Shown in pieces: positions 31,963 through 39,909 of a stretch of 64,000 bases of DNA; position 1 is the stretch's first letter; each line of letters opens with the position of its first letter. Both the position numbers and the translations under genes were made by a program. The stretch is from DATLGB01 sp963724135 (lineage in GTDB: Bacteria; Actinomycetota; Thermoleophilia; Solirubrobacterales; Solirubrobacteraceae), in the NCBI GenBank assembly GCA_963724135.1, contig CAVRTA010000006.1:1240001-1304000 (forward strand), written 5' to 3'. A model generated the notes under the pieces. That model had not been told where the DNA came from, did no database searches, and saw only the letters and a program-made list of their open reading frames with translations.

Positions 31963-32726
31963 GTCCGGGCCAGCCTCGTCCTGAGTGCGGCGGAGGCGCC
32001 GAGCAGCGCGACCAGCGCCAGCAGTCCCGCCGCGAGGAAGCCGCGCCACAGCGCGCCGCCGTCCCAGCCGGTGATGACCAGCGAGCGCATCCCCTCGATC
32101 ATGTAGCTGACCGGGTTCCAGGTCGCGACCGTGCGGAACCAGTCCGTCTCGATCAGCGGCCGCGGCAGGTTCAGCGACGACAGGAAGAAGGTCACGAACA
32201 GCAGCGGGAACAGCCCCTGCACCGCCTCCGCCGACCCTGTCCGCGCGGCCATCACGGCGCCGAGCGAGCCGAAGCCGACCGCGACCAGCTGCGCGAGCAC
32301 GAGCAGGACGAGCAACCCGCCGGCGCCCGCCTCGAACGTCACGCCGGTGACCAGCCCGACGACGATGAACGTCGTGGACCCGAGCAGCGCGATCACCAGG
32401 GCGCCGGTCAACCCGCCGACGAGGATCGTGGCCCGCCGCAGCGGCGTCAGCTGGAGGCGGTTGATGAAGCCGGTCTCGATGTCGTTGGCGAGCTCGGTTC
32501 CCGCCGTGGTCGCCGCGAACAGCGCCGCCTGCATGAACGTGACGGTCAGCGCGAAGTCAAGGTAGGAATCCGTGGGGAAGCCCGGGATCTCCGTCGCCGC
32601 GGACAGGCCCGCCGAGTTGAGCGCGAGCAGCATCAGCGGGAAGGTGATCGTCGGGATGACGAGCGCGGGCTGGCGCAGGGTCCGCCGCAGCGAGCGGCCC
32701 ATGATGATCGCGAGCTGCGCTCTCAT
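31959..32726 (-). CDS. ABC-2 type permease (exporter cassette 2)
   Basis: This 255-residue ABC-2 subunit has the segment ANDIETGFINRLQLTPLRRA and the motif WNPVSYMIEGMRSLVI. It resembles the permeases of cassette 1 (GFPTDSYLxF start of the first loop), so the two exporters are paralogous. The ATPase gene overlaps its start by ATGA. Confidence 0.86.
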   Translation of the reverse strand: MRAQLAIIMGRSLRRTLRQPALVIPTITFPLMLLALNSAGLSAATEIPGFPTDSYLDFALTVTFMQAALFAATTAGTELANDIETGFINRLQLTPLRRATILVGGLTGALVIALLGSTTFIVVGLVTGVTFEAGAGGLLVLLVLAQLVAVGFGSLGAVMAARTGSAEAVQGLFPLLFVTFFLSSLNLPRPLIETDWFRTVATWNPVSYMIEGMRSLVITGWDGGALWRGFLAAGLLALVALLGASAALRTRLART

Positions 32727-33691
32727 ACGGGGTCCATGTCGCCCTCGAGCGTGCGGCCGGTCTTGGCCAGGAAGACGTCGTCGAGGGACGGCGCGTGCAG
32801 CTGGATGTCGGCGACGGCGACGCCCTCGGCGTCGAGGGTGCGCACGACCTCGGCGAGCTCCGCCGAGCCACCGTCGAGCCGCACGGCGACGCCCCTGCTC
32901 GACGACGCGGCCTCCTCACCGAAGCGCCCGAGCACCGCGCCGAGCCGCTCGAGGTCGCCGGGATCGACAGGGACCGCCTCGACCGCGTAGCGCCCGATCT
33001 CGGCCTTGAGCGCCTCCGGCGTCCCCTCGGCGACGATTCCGCCGTGGTCGATGATGCCGACGCGGTCCGCGAGCACGTCGGCCTCCTCGAGGTACTGCGT
33101 CGTCAGGAAGACGGTGACCCCCTCGTCGCGCGCGAGCCGCGCGACCTCCTCCCACAGGGCGGAGCGCGACTGGGGGTCGAGACCGGTCGTCGGCTCGTCG
33201 AGGAACAGGATCGACGGGTGGTGCATGAGCGCCAGCGCGAGGTCCAGCCTCCGCCGCATGCCGCCCGAGTAGCCGCCGACCTTGCGGTCTGCCGCCTCCG
33301 CGAGCCCGACGCGCTCGAGCAGCTCCTGCGCGCGCTCTGCTCGCGGGCCGCTGGGCATCCCGTGCAGCCCGCCCTGGAGGTCGAAGTGCTCGCGCCCGGT
33401 CAGGAAGTTGTCGAGAGCGGCATCCTGCAGGGCCGCGCCGATGCGCACGCGCACCTCGGGCCCCTGTGTGGCGACGTCGAACCCCGCGACCGACGCGCGA
33501 CCGCCGGTGGGCGGCAGCAGCGTGGTGAGCATCAGGACGGTCGTCGACTTGCCCGCGCCGTTGGGCCCCAGAAAGCCATAGATCTCGCCGGGCGCCACCG
33601 CGAGGTCGATGCCGTCGACCGCGCGGATGCCGCCCTTGAACTCGCGCTCGAGGCCTTCGGCCTCGATCCCGCGGCGCTCGACTTCGGACAC
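32723..33691 (-). CDS. ABC transporter ATP-binding protein, DrrA type
   Basis: This 322-residue ATPase of exporter cassette 2 is the same length as its paralogue at 18793. Walker A GPNGAGKSTT, signature YSGGMRRRLD, Walker B ILFLDEPTTGLD and the end motif APSLDDVFLAKTGR are intact. GTG 33691 has GAGG five bases upstream, so unlike cassette 1 it uses a Shine-Dalgarno site. It probably powers export of the compound handled by the coupled acylase. Confidence 0.92.
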   Translation of the reverse strand: MSEVERRGIEAEGLEREFKGGIRAVDGIDLAVAPGEIYGFLGPNGAGKSTTVLMLTTLLPPTGGRASVAGFDVATQGPEVRVRIGAALQDAALDNFLTGREHFDLQGGLHGMPSGPRAERAQELLERVGLAEAADRKVGGYSGGMRRRLDLALALMHHPSILFLDEPTTGLDPQSRSALWEEVARLARDEGVTVFLTTQYLEEADVLADRVGIIDHGGIVAEGTPEALKAEIGRYAVEAVPVDPGDLERLGAVLGRFGEEAASSSRGVAVRLDGGSAELAEVVRTLDAEGVAVADIQLHAPSLDDVFLAKTGRTLEGDMDPV

Positions 33692-33860
33692 AACAACCTC
33701 GCTTGAAGGGGAGTTGGCCGACAGCCTAGGTGCAGTCCCTGAGCGCGCGGTTCGGGGTCGGGCGCCATCCGCTGCGCTCGTCGCTCGCCGCCGGGCCAGC
33801 TCCCGTTGCGTGGCCTGACGGCGCGATGAGCGGGAGGTCCGACCGGGTCCGGAGCATTTC

Positions 33861-33881
33861 ACCCCGTATAGGGGGGTTTTT
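33861..33881. other. ACCCC-GTATA-GGGG palindrome with T-run in divergent region
   Basis: ACCCC, GTATA, GGGGGG and TTTTT follow each other in the 269-base gap between the ABC ATPase gene and the secreted protein gene. It can be read as a short terminator-like hairpin or as a CsoR-like G/C-tract operator. Nothing else is evident in the gap except a weak CAATAG element just before 33961. Confidence 0.35.
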
Positions 33882-33960
33882 CTCCAGGGCGGGCGGATCT
33901 CGCCCCCGAACAACGTGCTTGGGTCTTACACCTCGGCGCCGTCCTGCTCCAATAGCCCGC

Positions 33961-34332
33961 ATGCGCACCGCCATCACCTGCCTCGCCGCCCTCGGCCTCG
34001 CCGCCCCCTCCCAGGCCGCCCCCGAGCCCACGCTCAGGGCGGCGCCGAACCCGGTCACGTTCGGCGAGACCCTCTCCGTGAAGGGCCGGCACTGGCCGGT
34101 GATCGAGTTCTGCCGGCGTACGGTGCACATCCGCCTGCGCTCCGACCAGAACGCGTTCGAGATCGGAATCGCACGCGTGCGCGCCAACGGGCGCTGGCGG
34201 CTCGACTACAAGGTGCGCCGGTCGCAGGTCGGCGCCGGCGACTGGACGCTGGTCGCGCGCCTGCCGTGCGAGAGCGGCAACGACGGCTCGCCGAATCCCG
34301 TGCGCCGCACCCGCCCGCTCACGATCCGGTGA
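33961..34332 (+). CDS. Small secreted beta-sandwich-like protein
   Basis: This 123-residue exported protein has a signal peptide (RTAITCLAALGLAAPSQAA). A short domain begins with PNPVTFGETLSVKGRHWP, the pattern of Ig-like or IPT-like beta sandwiches that start PxxVxxGxxVxVxGxG. Two cysteines could pair. The end is Arg/Pro rich. No enzyme motif is visible. Confidence 0.65.
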   Translation: MRTAITCLAALGLAAPSQAAPEPTLRAAPNPVTFGETLSVKGRHWPVIEFCRRTVHIRLRSDQNAFEIGIARVRANGRWRLDYKVRRSQVGAGDWTLVARLPCESGNDGSPNPVRRTRPLTIR

Positions 34333-34341
34333 GGCCGGAGG

Positions 34342-34800
34342 TCACCGCCCGAAGCGGCTGATGAAGCCCTCTGTGGCGGCGGGAACCGGCGCGAGCCGCT
34401 CGCGCACGTCGGCCAGTCCCGCGCGCAGCTCCGCGTCGCCGACCTCGACGGGCGACAGCGAGTCCTGCAGCTCGGTGAGGATCGACTCCGCGAGGAAGAC
34501 CGCCTGGGCGGCGTCCTCGATGTGTCCCTTCACGCCCAGGGACGGCAGGCCGGCGGGGCGCGGGGTGACTGCCGGCACCGTGATCCCGTGCCGCTCGGCG
34601 AACGACGTCGCGGTGCGCGACGCGCGCCCGAACGCGCGCTGCACCGGCCCGAACAGCGTCTCCTCGAGCCTGTCCTGGCTGGCTTCGTCCAGCGCCTCGT
34701 AGGCGGCGGTGAGCGCGTTCAGCGCCGTGCCGATCTCTCCCGCCGCGTCGGCGACCGAGTCGGCCAGCTCCTGCCGCGCTTCCTGGGTCACGTACGCCAT
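34342..34800 (-). CDS. Helical hypothetical protein
   Basis: This 152-residue protein is predicted to be almost fully alpha helical, acidic, with a Pro-rich hinge (VPAVTPRPAGLPSLG) in the middle. It has no signal peptide and no cysteines. A TACCGT -10 lies seven bases before ATG 34800 on the minus strand, so it is probably translated from a leaderless mRNA. The family is not recognised. Confidence 0.65.
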   Translation of the reverse strand: MAYVTQEARQELADSVADAAGEIGTALNALTAAYEALDEASQDRLEETLFGPVQRAFGRASRTATSFAERHGITVPAVTPRPAGLPSLGVKGHIEDAAQAVFLAESILTELQDSLSPVEVGDAELRAGLADVRERLAPVPAATEGFISRFGR

Positions 34801-34937
34801 GGGGTAGACGGTAAGGGGCGAAGACCAGCCGCCGCACCCGTTACCTTCCCCGAGTCGATGACGGCCAGCGAAGTGTTGTAGACCGCATGGACCGCTTCAC
34901 CCGCCGGACCGGGGCTGAGCGCCCATCCTGCGCGTCA

Positions 34938-36446
34938 ATGCGTTCGGGGGTGGTGCTCGGGTTGCTGGTCGCCGTGCTGGTCGCGGGCTGCGGCAGCGTG
35001 CGCGAGCCCGAGCGCGAGGCCTCCCAGCTCACCGACGTCGGCCTGCCGAACATCGTCTTCGTCCTCGCCGACGATCTCTCCGACGACCTGCTCCGCTTCA
35101 TGCCCAACGTGCAGGCGCTCGCGACGCGCGGCACCAGCTTCACGCGCTACATCGTCAGCGACTCGCTGTGCTGCCCGAGCCGGGCCACCATCTTCACCGG
35201 CCGGCTCCCCCACAACACCGGCGTCTACACGAACATCTACCCGCACGGCGGCATCTACGCCTACGCGATCCGCAACAACCCGCAGAAGGCGTTCGCGGTC
35301 ACGCTCAACGCGCAGGGCTACCGCACCGCGCTGATGGGCAAGTACCTCAACGGCTACCGGGCCGACTCCGGCGCGATCCCGGTCGGCTGGACGGACTGGG
35401 CAGCCTCGGCCAAGGGCTACCAGGGCTTCGACTACACGCTCAACATCAACGGCACCCCGCAGTTCTTCGGCGAGCAGCCGAGCGACTACCTGACCGACGT
35501 CATCTCCGAGCGCGGCGCCGACTTCGTCGACTTCATGGCCACTCAGGACCGCCCGTTCTTTGTCGAGCTCGCACCCTTCACCCCCCACCGCCCGGCCGTG
35601 CCCGCGCCGCGCCACGTCGGGCTCTTCCCGGACCTCACGGCGCCACGCGGCCCGGCCTTCGACCGCGCGATCGAGAACCCGCCGCAGTGGCTCGCGGGCC
35701 GCAATGCGCGCTCGCAGGCCACGCTCGACCGCATCGACGCGCGCTACCGCCAGCGGGCACGCTCGGTCGTGTCGATCGACGACATGGTCGGCCGCCTCGT
35801 CGAGCGCCTCGAGGCGAACGGCCAGATGGACAACACCTACTTCATCTTCAGCTCCGACAACGGCTACCACATGGGCGAGCACCGGCTGCTGCCCGGGAAG
35901 CTGACCGCCTTCGACACCGACGTGCGGGTGCCGCTGATCGTGGTCGGCCCCGGTGTCGTCGCGAACGCCCAGGTGAGCGCCCTCGCCCAGAACACCGACC
36001 TCGCCCCGACGTTCGAGGAGCTCGCGGGTGCGCTGCCGCGATCCGGCGTCGACGGGCGCAGCCTCGTCCCGCTGCTGCACGGCGAGCCCGTCCCGGCGGA
36101 CTGGCGCCCGGCGGCGCTGATCGAACACAGGCACACGGTGCGGGCGGCGCACGATCCCGACGAGCAGTCGCTGGCGTCAGGTGACCCGCCGACCTACAAG
36201 GCGATGCGCACTGCCGGCTTCACCTACGTGGAGTACCGCGACGGGGAGCGCGAGTACTACAACGACCGCTTCGATCCCGACCAGCTGCGCAACGTCTACG
36301 ACGAGCTCAGCCGGGCGAAACGACGCCGGCTGCGCGTCCAGCTGCGGGCGCTCGTCACGTGTGACGGGGCGATCGAGTGTGCGACAGGATCTGCCCGGCG
36401 AGCAGCTCGAGCTGAGCGGAAGGGTCGGAGGGGTCGGCGGCGTTGA
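34938..36446 (+). CDS. Sulfatase lipoprotein
   Basis: This 502-residue type I sulfatase hydrolyses sulfate esters outside the cell after a Cys is converted to formylglycine. The active-site motif CCPSR gives Cys 78 as the modified residue. The metal site ADDLSDDL near the N-terminus and FSSDNGYHMGEHRL downstream are intact. ATG 34938 is chosen because it starts a perfect lipoprotein signal (RSGVVLGLLVAVLVAGC). ATG 34887 would add 17 polar residues. The last 35 residues are Arg-rich and are encoded opposite the 3' end of the FMN reductase gene. Confidence 0.88.
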   Translation: MRSGVVLGLLVAVLVAGCGSVREPEREASQLTDVGLPNIVFVLADDLSDDLLRFMPNVQALATRGTSFTRYIVSDSLCCPSRATIFTGRLPHNTGVYTNIYPHGGIYAYAIRNNPQKAFAVTLNAQGYRTALMGKYLNGYRADSGAIPVGWTDWAASAKGYQGFDYTLNINGTPQFFGEQPSDYLTDVISERGADFVDFMATQDRPFFVELAPFTPHRPAVPAPRHVGLFPDLTAPRGPAFDRAIENPPQWLAGRNARSQATLDRIDARYRQRARSVVSIDDMVGRLVERLEANGQMDNTYFIFSSDNGYHMGEHRLLPGKLTAFDTDVRVPLIVVGPGVVANAQVSALAQNTDLAPTFEELAGALPRSGVDGRSLVPLLHGEPVPADWRPAALIEHRHTVRAAHDPDEQSLASGDPPTYKAMRTAGFTYVEYRDGEREYYNDRFDPDQLRNVYDELSRAKRRRLRVQLRALVTCDGAIECATGSARRAARAERKGRRGRRR

Positions 36447-36885
36447 TCGCGACGCCCAGCGGCGTGGGCCAGCCCCGCAGGGCGTGCACGATCGAGCGCA
36501 GTGACGTGAGCGTCGTCACCGTCGCCTGCCAGCCGTCGGCGACGACGATCAGGCCGACGGCGCGCCCGTCGAAGTAGGGCCGCTCGTCCTCGCGCAGCTC
36601 CTCGACCCAGTCGATCGCGTTCTTGACCAGGCCGGACACGCCGCCGTGGTAGCCCGGCGAGCAGATCACGATGCCGTCGGCGCGGCGGACGGCATCGAGG
36701 TAGTGCTTGACCGGAAGGTTCGGCCGGGTGACGCCGGGCGAGTAGATCGGGAAGTTGAGGTCGGCGGCGCCGAACAGCTTCGTCTCGGCCCCGCCGCGCT
36801 CGCAGGCGTCGAGCGTGTGCCGCAGCGTCCGCTCGGTCGACGAGCCCGGCCGCGGGGTCCCTCCGACGCCGACGACGAACGTCAG
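36355..36885 (-). CDS. NADPH-dependent FMN reductase (CTG start)
   Basis: This 176-residue flavodoxin-like reductase is of the SsuE/YcaK type. It has the phosphate loop GVGGTPRPGSSTERT at the N-terminus and the family block VICSPGYHGGVSGLVKNAIDW. The frame is complete but no ATG, GTG or TTG precedes residue 73. CTG at 36885 with GAGG seven bases upstream fits as start. The 3' end overlaps the sulfatase by 92 bases, tail to tail. It would supply reduced FMN to a partner enzyme. Confidence 0.8.
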   Translation of the reverse strand: MTFVVGVGGTPRPGSSTERTLRHTLDACERGGAETKLFGAADLNFPIYSPGVTRPNLPVKHYLDAVRRADGIVICSPGYHGGVSGLVKNAIDWVEELREDERPYFDGRAVGLIVVADGWQATVTTLTSLRSIVHALRGWPTPLGVAINAADPSDPSAQLELLAGQILSHTRSPRHT

Positions 36886-36931
36886 TGGTTCGCCTCGCGG
36901 TCGTACCCGCGTATGGCCGCGAGGCGGGCCA

Positions 36932-37450
36932 CTACCGACCCGCGATCTCGCCGGGATCGCGCTCGTCCCAGCGCTGACGCGACCGCTCGATCTCCTCGAG
37001 CGCGTCCTCGCGCGAGTACCACCCGTCCACGGTGACCTGCTTGCCCTCGGGTTGCTTGTAGATCGAGAAGAAGTGCTCGATCTCGATCTGGAGACGGCCG
37101 GGCAGGTCGTCGAGCGACTCGAGCGTGTTCCAGTTCGGGTCCTGGAGCGGGACGCAGAGGATCTTCGCGTCCTCGCCGTGGTCGTCGGCCATCCGGAACA
37201 GAGCGATCGGCTTGACGGGGATCATGCAGCCGGGGAAGGTCGGCTCCGTCACGCACACCATCGCGTCGAGCGGGTCGTCGTCGAGCGCCCACGTGCCGGG
37301 GATGAAGCCGTAGTCGGTGGGATAGACGACGGAGCTGAACAGGTAGCGGTCCAGCTTGATCGCGTCCAGCACCTCGTCGTACTCGTACTTGTTGCGCGAC
37401 CCCTTGGGGATCTCGACCCGGACGTAGAGGACGTCGCCCTGTTCACCCAT
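36932..37450 (-). CDS. ppa: Inorganic pyrophosphatase
   Basis: This 172-residue soluble family I pyrophosphatase has RVEIPKGSRNKYEYD for substrate binding. The triple-aspartate site DDDPLDAMV (family DxDPxD) and PLDAMVCVTEPTFPGC follow the typical YPTDYGFIPGTWA. It cleaves pyrophosphate released by biosynthesis. ATG 37450 is the family start (MGEQGDVLYVRVEIPKG); it lies 26 bases from the divergent mscL. Confidence 0.95.
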   Translation of the reverse strand: MGEQGDVLYVRVEIPKGSRNKYEYDEVLDAIKLDRYLFSSVVYPTDYGFIPGTWALDDDPLDAMVCVTEPTFPGCMIPVKPIALFRMADDHGEDAKILCVPLQDPNWNTLESLDDLPGRLQIEIEHFFSIYKQPEGKQVTVDGWYSREDALEEIERSRQRWDERDPGEIAGR

Positions 37451-37476
37451 GGTGTCGGCAGGGTATCCGCGCAACC

Positions 37477-37890
37477 ATGATCAGGGGGTTCAGGGATTTC
37501 GTGCTGCGAGGCAACGTCGTCGACCTCGCCGTGGCCGTCGTCATCGGGGCCGCGTTCGGGGCAGTCGTCACGGCACTTGTCGAGAACATCATCACGCCGC
37601 TGATCGCGGCGATCATCGGGGAGCCGAGCTTCGGCGACCTCCGGTTCACCGTCAACGACGCCGTGTTCGGCTACGGGAACGTGCTCAACGCGCTGATCTC
37701 GTTCCTGGCCATCGCCGCGGTCGTCTACTTCTTCGTCGTGCAGCCGCTGAATGCTCTCACCGAGCGGCTGCGGCCGGGCAAGCCGGTCGACGAGCCGACG
37801 CGCGAGTGCCCGGAGTGCCTGTCGGACATCCCGCGCGGCGCGCGCCGGTGCGCGTTCTGCACCGCCGAGGTCACCCCCGCAGCGACTTGA
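37477..37890 (+). CDS. mscL: Large-conductance mechanosensitive channel with zinc ribbon tail
   Basis: This 137-residue MscL channel opens under membrane tension to release solutes. Start IRGFRDFVLRGNVVDLAVAVVIGAAFG and the second helix FLAIAAVVYFFVVQPLN are standard. In place of the usual C-terminal helix bundle it ends with a Cys4 zinc ribbon (ECPECLSDIP and RRCAFC). The stop overlaps the convergent TSUP gene by 20 bases. Confidence 0.95.
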   Translation: MIRGFRDFVLRGNVVDLAVAVVIGAAFGAVVTALVENIITPLIAAIIGEPSFGDLRFTVNDAVFGYGNVLNALISFLAIAAVVYFFVVQPLNALTERLRPGKPVDEPTRECPECLSDIPRGARRCAFCTAEVTPAAT

Positions 37891-38233
37891 GGACCAGGCG
37901 CGCGGCCACGAGCAGGAGCAGGACCGCGAAACCGACTTCGAGCGTGCGCTCGGGTACGGCGTTGGCCACCGCGACGCCGGTTGTCACGCCCGCGACGGCG
38001 AGCGCGCCGACGAGCAGGCCGTCGCGCGCGCGCAGGTTCCCGTATCCGCGCTGGCGGTAGGCGCCGAGCAGCGAGACCGGGACGATCGCCAGCAGCGATG
38101 TCGCCTCGGCGTCGAGCTGGTCGAGCCCGAGCACGAGCGTCAGCGCGGGCACGAACAGGATCCCCCCGCCGACGCCGAGCATGCCGGCGACGACACCGGC
38201 GGCGAGGCCGATCGCGATCGCCTCGACCGTCAT
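37871..38233 (-). CDS. Half-size TauE/SafE (TSUP) transporter subunit
   Basis: This 120-residue protein has about four helices and one copy of the TSUP repeat, starting GLAAGVVAGMLGVGGGILFVPAL. Full TSUP proteins have two such repeats in about 250 residues. Here each repeat is its own gene, and the pair (ATGA overlap) probably forms a heterodimer. It would export sulfite, sulfoacetate or a similar organic acid. Confidence 0.82.
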   Translation of the reverse strand: MTVEAIAIGLAAGVVAGMLGVGGGILFVPALTLVLGLDQLDAEATSLLAIVPVSLLGAYRQRGYGNLRARDGLLVGALAVAGVTTGVAVANAVPERTLEVGFAVLLLLVAARLVLKSLRG

Positions 38234-38595
38234 GCCAGGAGCTCGATCGCGACTGCGATGAGCAGGGCGGCGAACAGCACGCTGATCGCGCGCTGCGGGA
38301 CGCGCTGCTGGAGCGCCGTCCCGGCGACGACACCGGCGAGAGCCGGGATCCCGACCAGCAGGCCCTCCTCCACGTGCAGGTTGCCGTAGCCGGCGTTGAC
38401 CCCGGCGCCGACGGCCGCGATCACCGCGATCGCGGCGAGCGAGGTCCCGGTCGCCTCGCGCTCTGCGTAGCCAAGCCACAGGATCAGCAGCGGGACGATC
38501 ACGGTTCCGCCGCCGACGCCGAACAGCCCGGAGAAGAGGCCCGCCGCCGTCCCGATGACGGCGAGCTTTCCGGTGCGCGGCATCGCGGCGGGCAT
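38230..38595 (-). CDS. Half-size TauE/SafE (TSUP) transporter subunit
   Basis: This 121-residue protein is the partner of the next gene, with the same opening GTAAGLFSGLFGVGGGTVIVPLL and later YGNLHVEEGLLVGIPALAG. The shared YGNL motif at the same place in both shows duplication. ATG 38595 or 38583 could be the start. The divergent trehalose phosphatase starts ten bases away. Confidence 0.82.
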   Translation of the reverse strand: MPAAMPRTGKLAVIGTAAGLFSGLFGVGGGTVIVPLLILWLGYAEREATGTSLAAIAVIAAVGAGVNAGYGNLHVEEGLLVGIPALAGVVAGTALQQRVPQRAISVLFAALLIAVAIELLA

Positions 38596-38605
38596 ACTAG
38601 GACCC

Positions 38606-39406
38606 GTGCCCGCCGCGACCCTCCACGAGCTGCTCGCACCCCTCACCGCCGACCCCGAGCGCTCCGCCGTGCTGCTCGACGTCGACGGGGTGCTGGCGCC
38701 GATCGTCGAACAGCCCGACGACGCGCACATGCCCGAGACCACCCGGCGGCCTCTGATCGAGGTGGCCAAGCGCTACCGGATCGTGGCCTGCGTATCCGGG
38801 CGGCGGGCGTCGGACGCACGCCGGATCGTCTCGCTGGGCTCGATCGCGTATCTGGGCTCGCACGGATCCGAGATCCTGCGGGCGGGGACGATCGCGCCCG
38901 AGCTCGACGCCGAGCTCCAGGGCTGGGCGGAGCGGGTGCGCGCCTTCGCCGAGCAGGCGTTCGACGACGAGCTGCGCCGGCTGCGGGTCCGCCTCGAGGA
39001 CAAGGAGGCGATCGCCGCGCTGCACTGGCGCGGCGTGCCCGACGAGGAGGATGCGCAGCGCGCGATCGAGGAGGTCGCCCACACGGCCGAGGACGCGGGC
39101 TTCGTCACGCACTGGGGGCGCAAGGTGCTCGAGATCAGGCCGCCCGTCCGCATCGACAAGGGCATGGGGATCGTGCGCCTGCTGCACGACACCGAGCTCG
39201 CCGCGGCCGTCTACGTCGGCGACGACCTGACCGACGTCGACGCCTTCCGCGGGCTCGACGAGCTCGTCGCCACGGGGCGCATCGCCACGGCGATCAAGAT
39301 CGGCGTCCGCTCCGACGAGGGTCCGCCCCAGCTCCAGCAGGAGGCCGACCACATGGTTGACGGCACCGCCGGGGTCCGCGAGCTGCTGCACGCGCTCGCC
39401 GGGTGA
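38606..39406 (+). CDS. otsB: Trehalose-6-phosphate phosphatase
   Basis: This 266-residue HAD phosphatase makes trehalose from trehalose-6-phosphate. Motif I is LLDVDGVLAPI, motif II CVSGRR, motif III includes RIDKGMGI, and motif IV is GDDLTDVDAF. GTG 38606 follows CATACT (38593-38598) by seven bases. No trehalose-6-phosphate synthase gene is adjacent. The stop overlaps the next start (GTGA), the first of a chain of three coupled genes. Confidence 0.9.
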   Translation: MPAATLHELLAPLTADPERSAVLLDVDGVLAPIVEQPDDAHMPETTRRPLIEVAKRYRIVACVSGRRASDARRIVSLGSIAYLGSHGSEILRAGTIAPELDAELQGWAERVRAFAEQAFDDELRRLRVRLEDKEAIAALHWRGVPDEEDAQRAIEEVAHTAEDAGFVTHWGRKVLEIRPPVRIDKGMGIVRLLHDTELAAAVYVGDDLTDVDAFRGLDELVATGRIATAIKIGVRSDEGPPQLQQEADHMVDGTAGVRELLHALAG

Positions 39407-39909
39407 GGTTCGCGGACTTCCTGCGCGCGGCGGTGTACCTGAGCGCGGGGTCGGCCACCGCACTCGCCGCGATCACCGTGATCGCGGCCACGCGCGACTA
39501 TGACGACGTGCTCGTGCTCGTGTCCGTCGCCTGGTGGGCGATCGCGGCGCTCGCGGGGCTGCGGATGGAGGCGCGCGTCGGCGACGGCATCGCCGGGCTC
39601 GTCGCGAGCGCCCGGTACCAGACCACCTTGCCCGAGCTGCGCCCGGCGCTCACGCTGCTAAACCGGCTGTGGCTGCTGCTCGTCGTCACGATCCTCGCCG
39701 GGGTGGTCGGGATCTACCTGACGACCGTCCCCGCGGTCGCCGCCGGGTTCGCGCTGCTCGTGGCGATCGCGTGGCGGCGCCAGGGCAACGCGGTCGAGGC
39801 AGTCGAGGAGCGCGACGCGGCTCGCTTCTACGTCGACCGCACGTCCCCGTTCGCGCCGATCCGCCTGATCCGCACGCCCGGGTTCGGCGGGACGTTCCTG
39901 CGCGCGTGA
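39403..39909 (+). CDS. Membrane protein of unknown function
   Basis: This 168-residue protein has four hydrophobic segments (residues 10-30, 38-55, 90-110, 112-130) and a soluble, charged C-terminus with RFYVDRTSPFAPIRLIRTPGFGG. It is coupled by GTGA to both neighbours, between trehalose phosphatase and a glycosyltransferase. This suggests a role in envelope or sugar metabolism, without direct proof. Confidence 0.7.
   Translation: MRFADFLRAAVYLSAGSATALAAITVIAATRDYDDVLVLVSVAWWAIAALAGLRMEARVGDGIAGLVASARYQTTLPELRPALTLLNRLWLLLVVTILAGVVGIYLTTVPAVAAGFALLVAIAWRRQGNAVEAVEERDAARFYVDRTSPFAPIRLIRTPGFGGTFLRA

Noticed and set aside
37871..38595. The two half TSUP genes considered as one gene broken by a frameshift.
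   Set aside because: The second gene has its own ATG in an ATGA overlap and a complete N-terminal repeat start, so a true pair is more likely.
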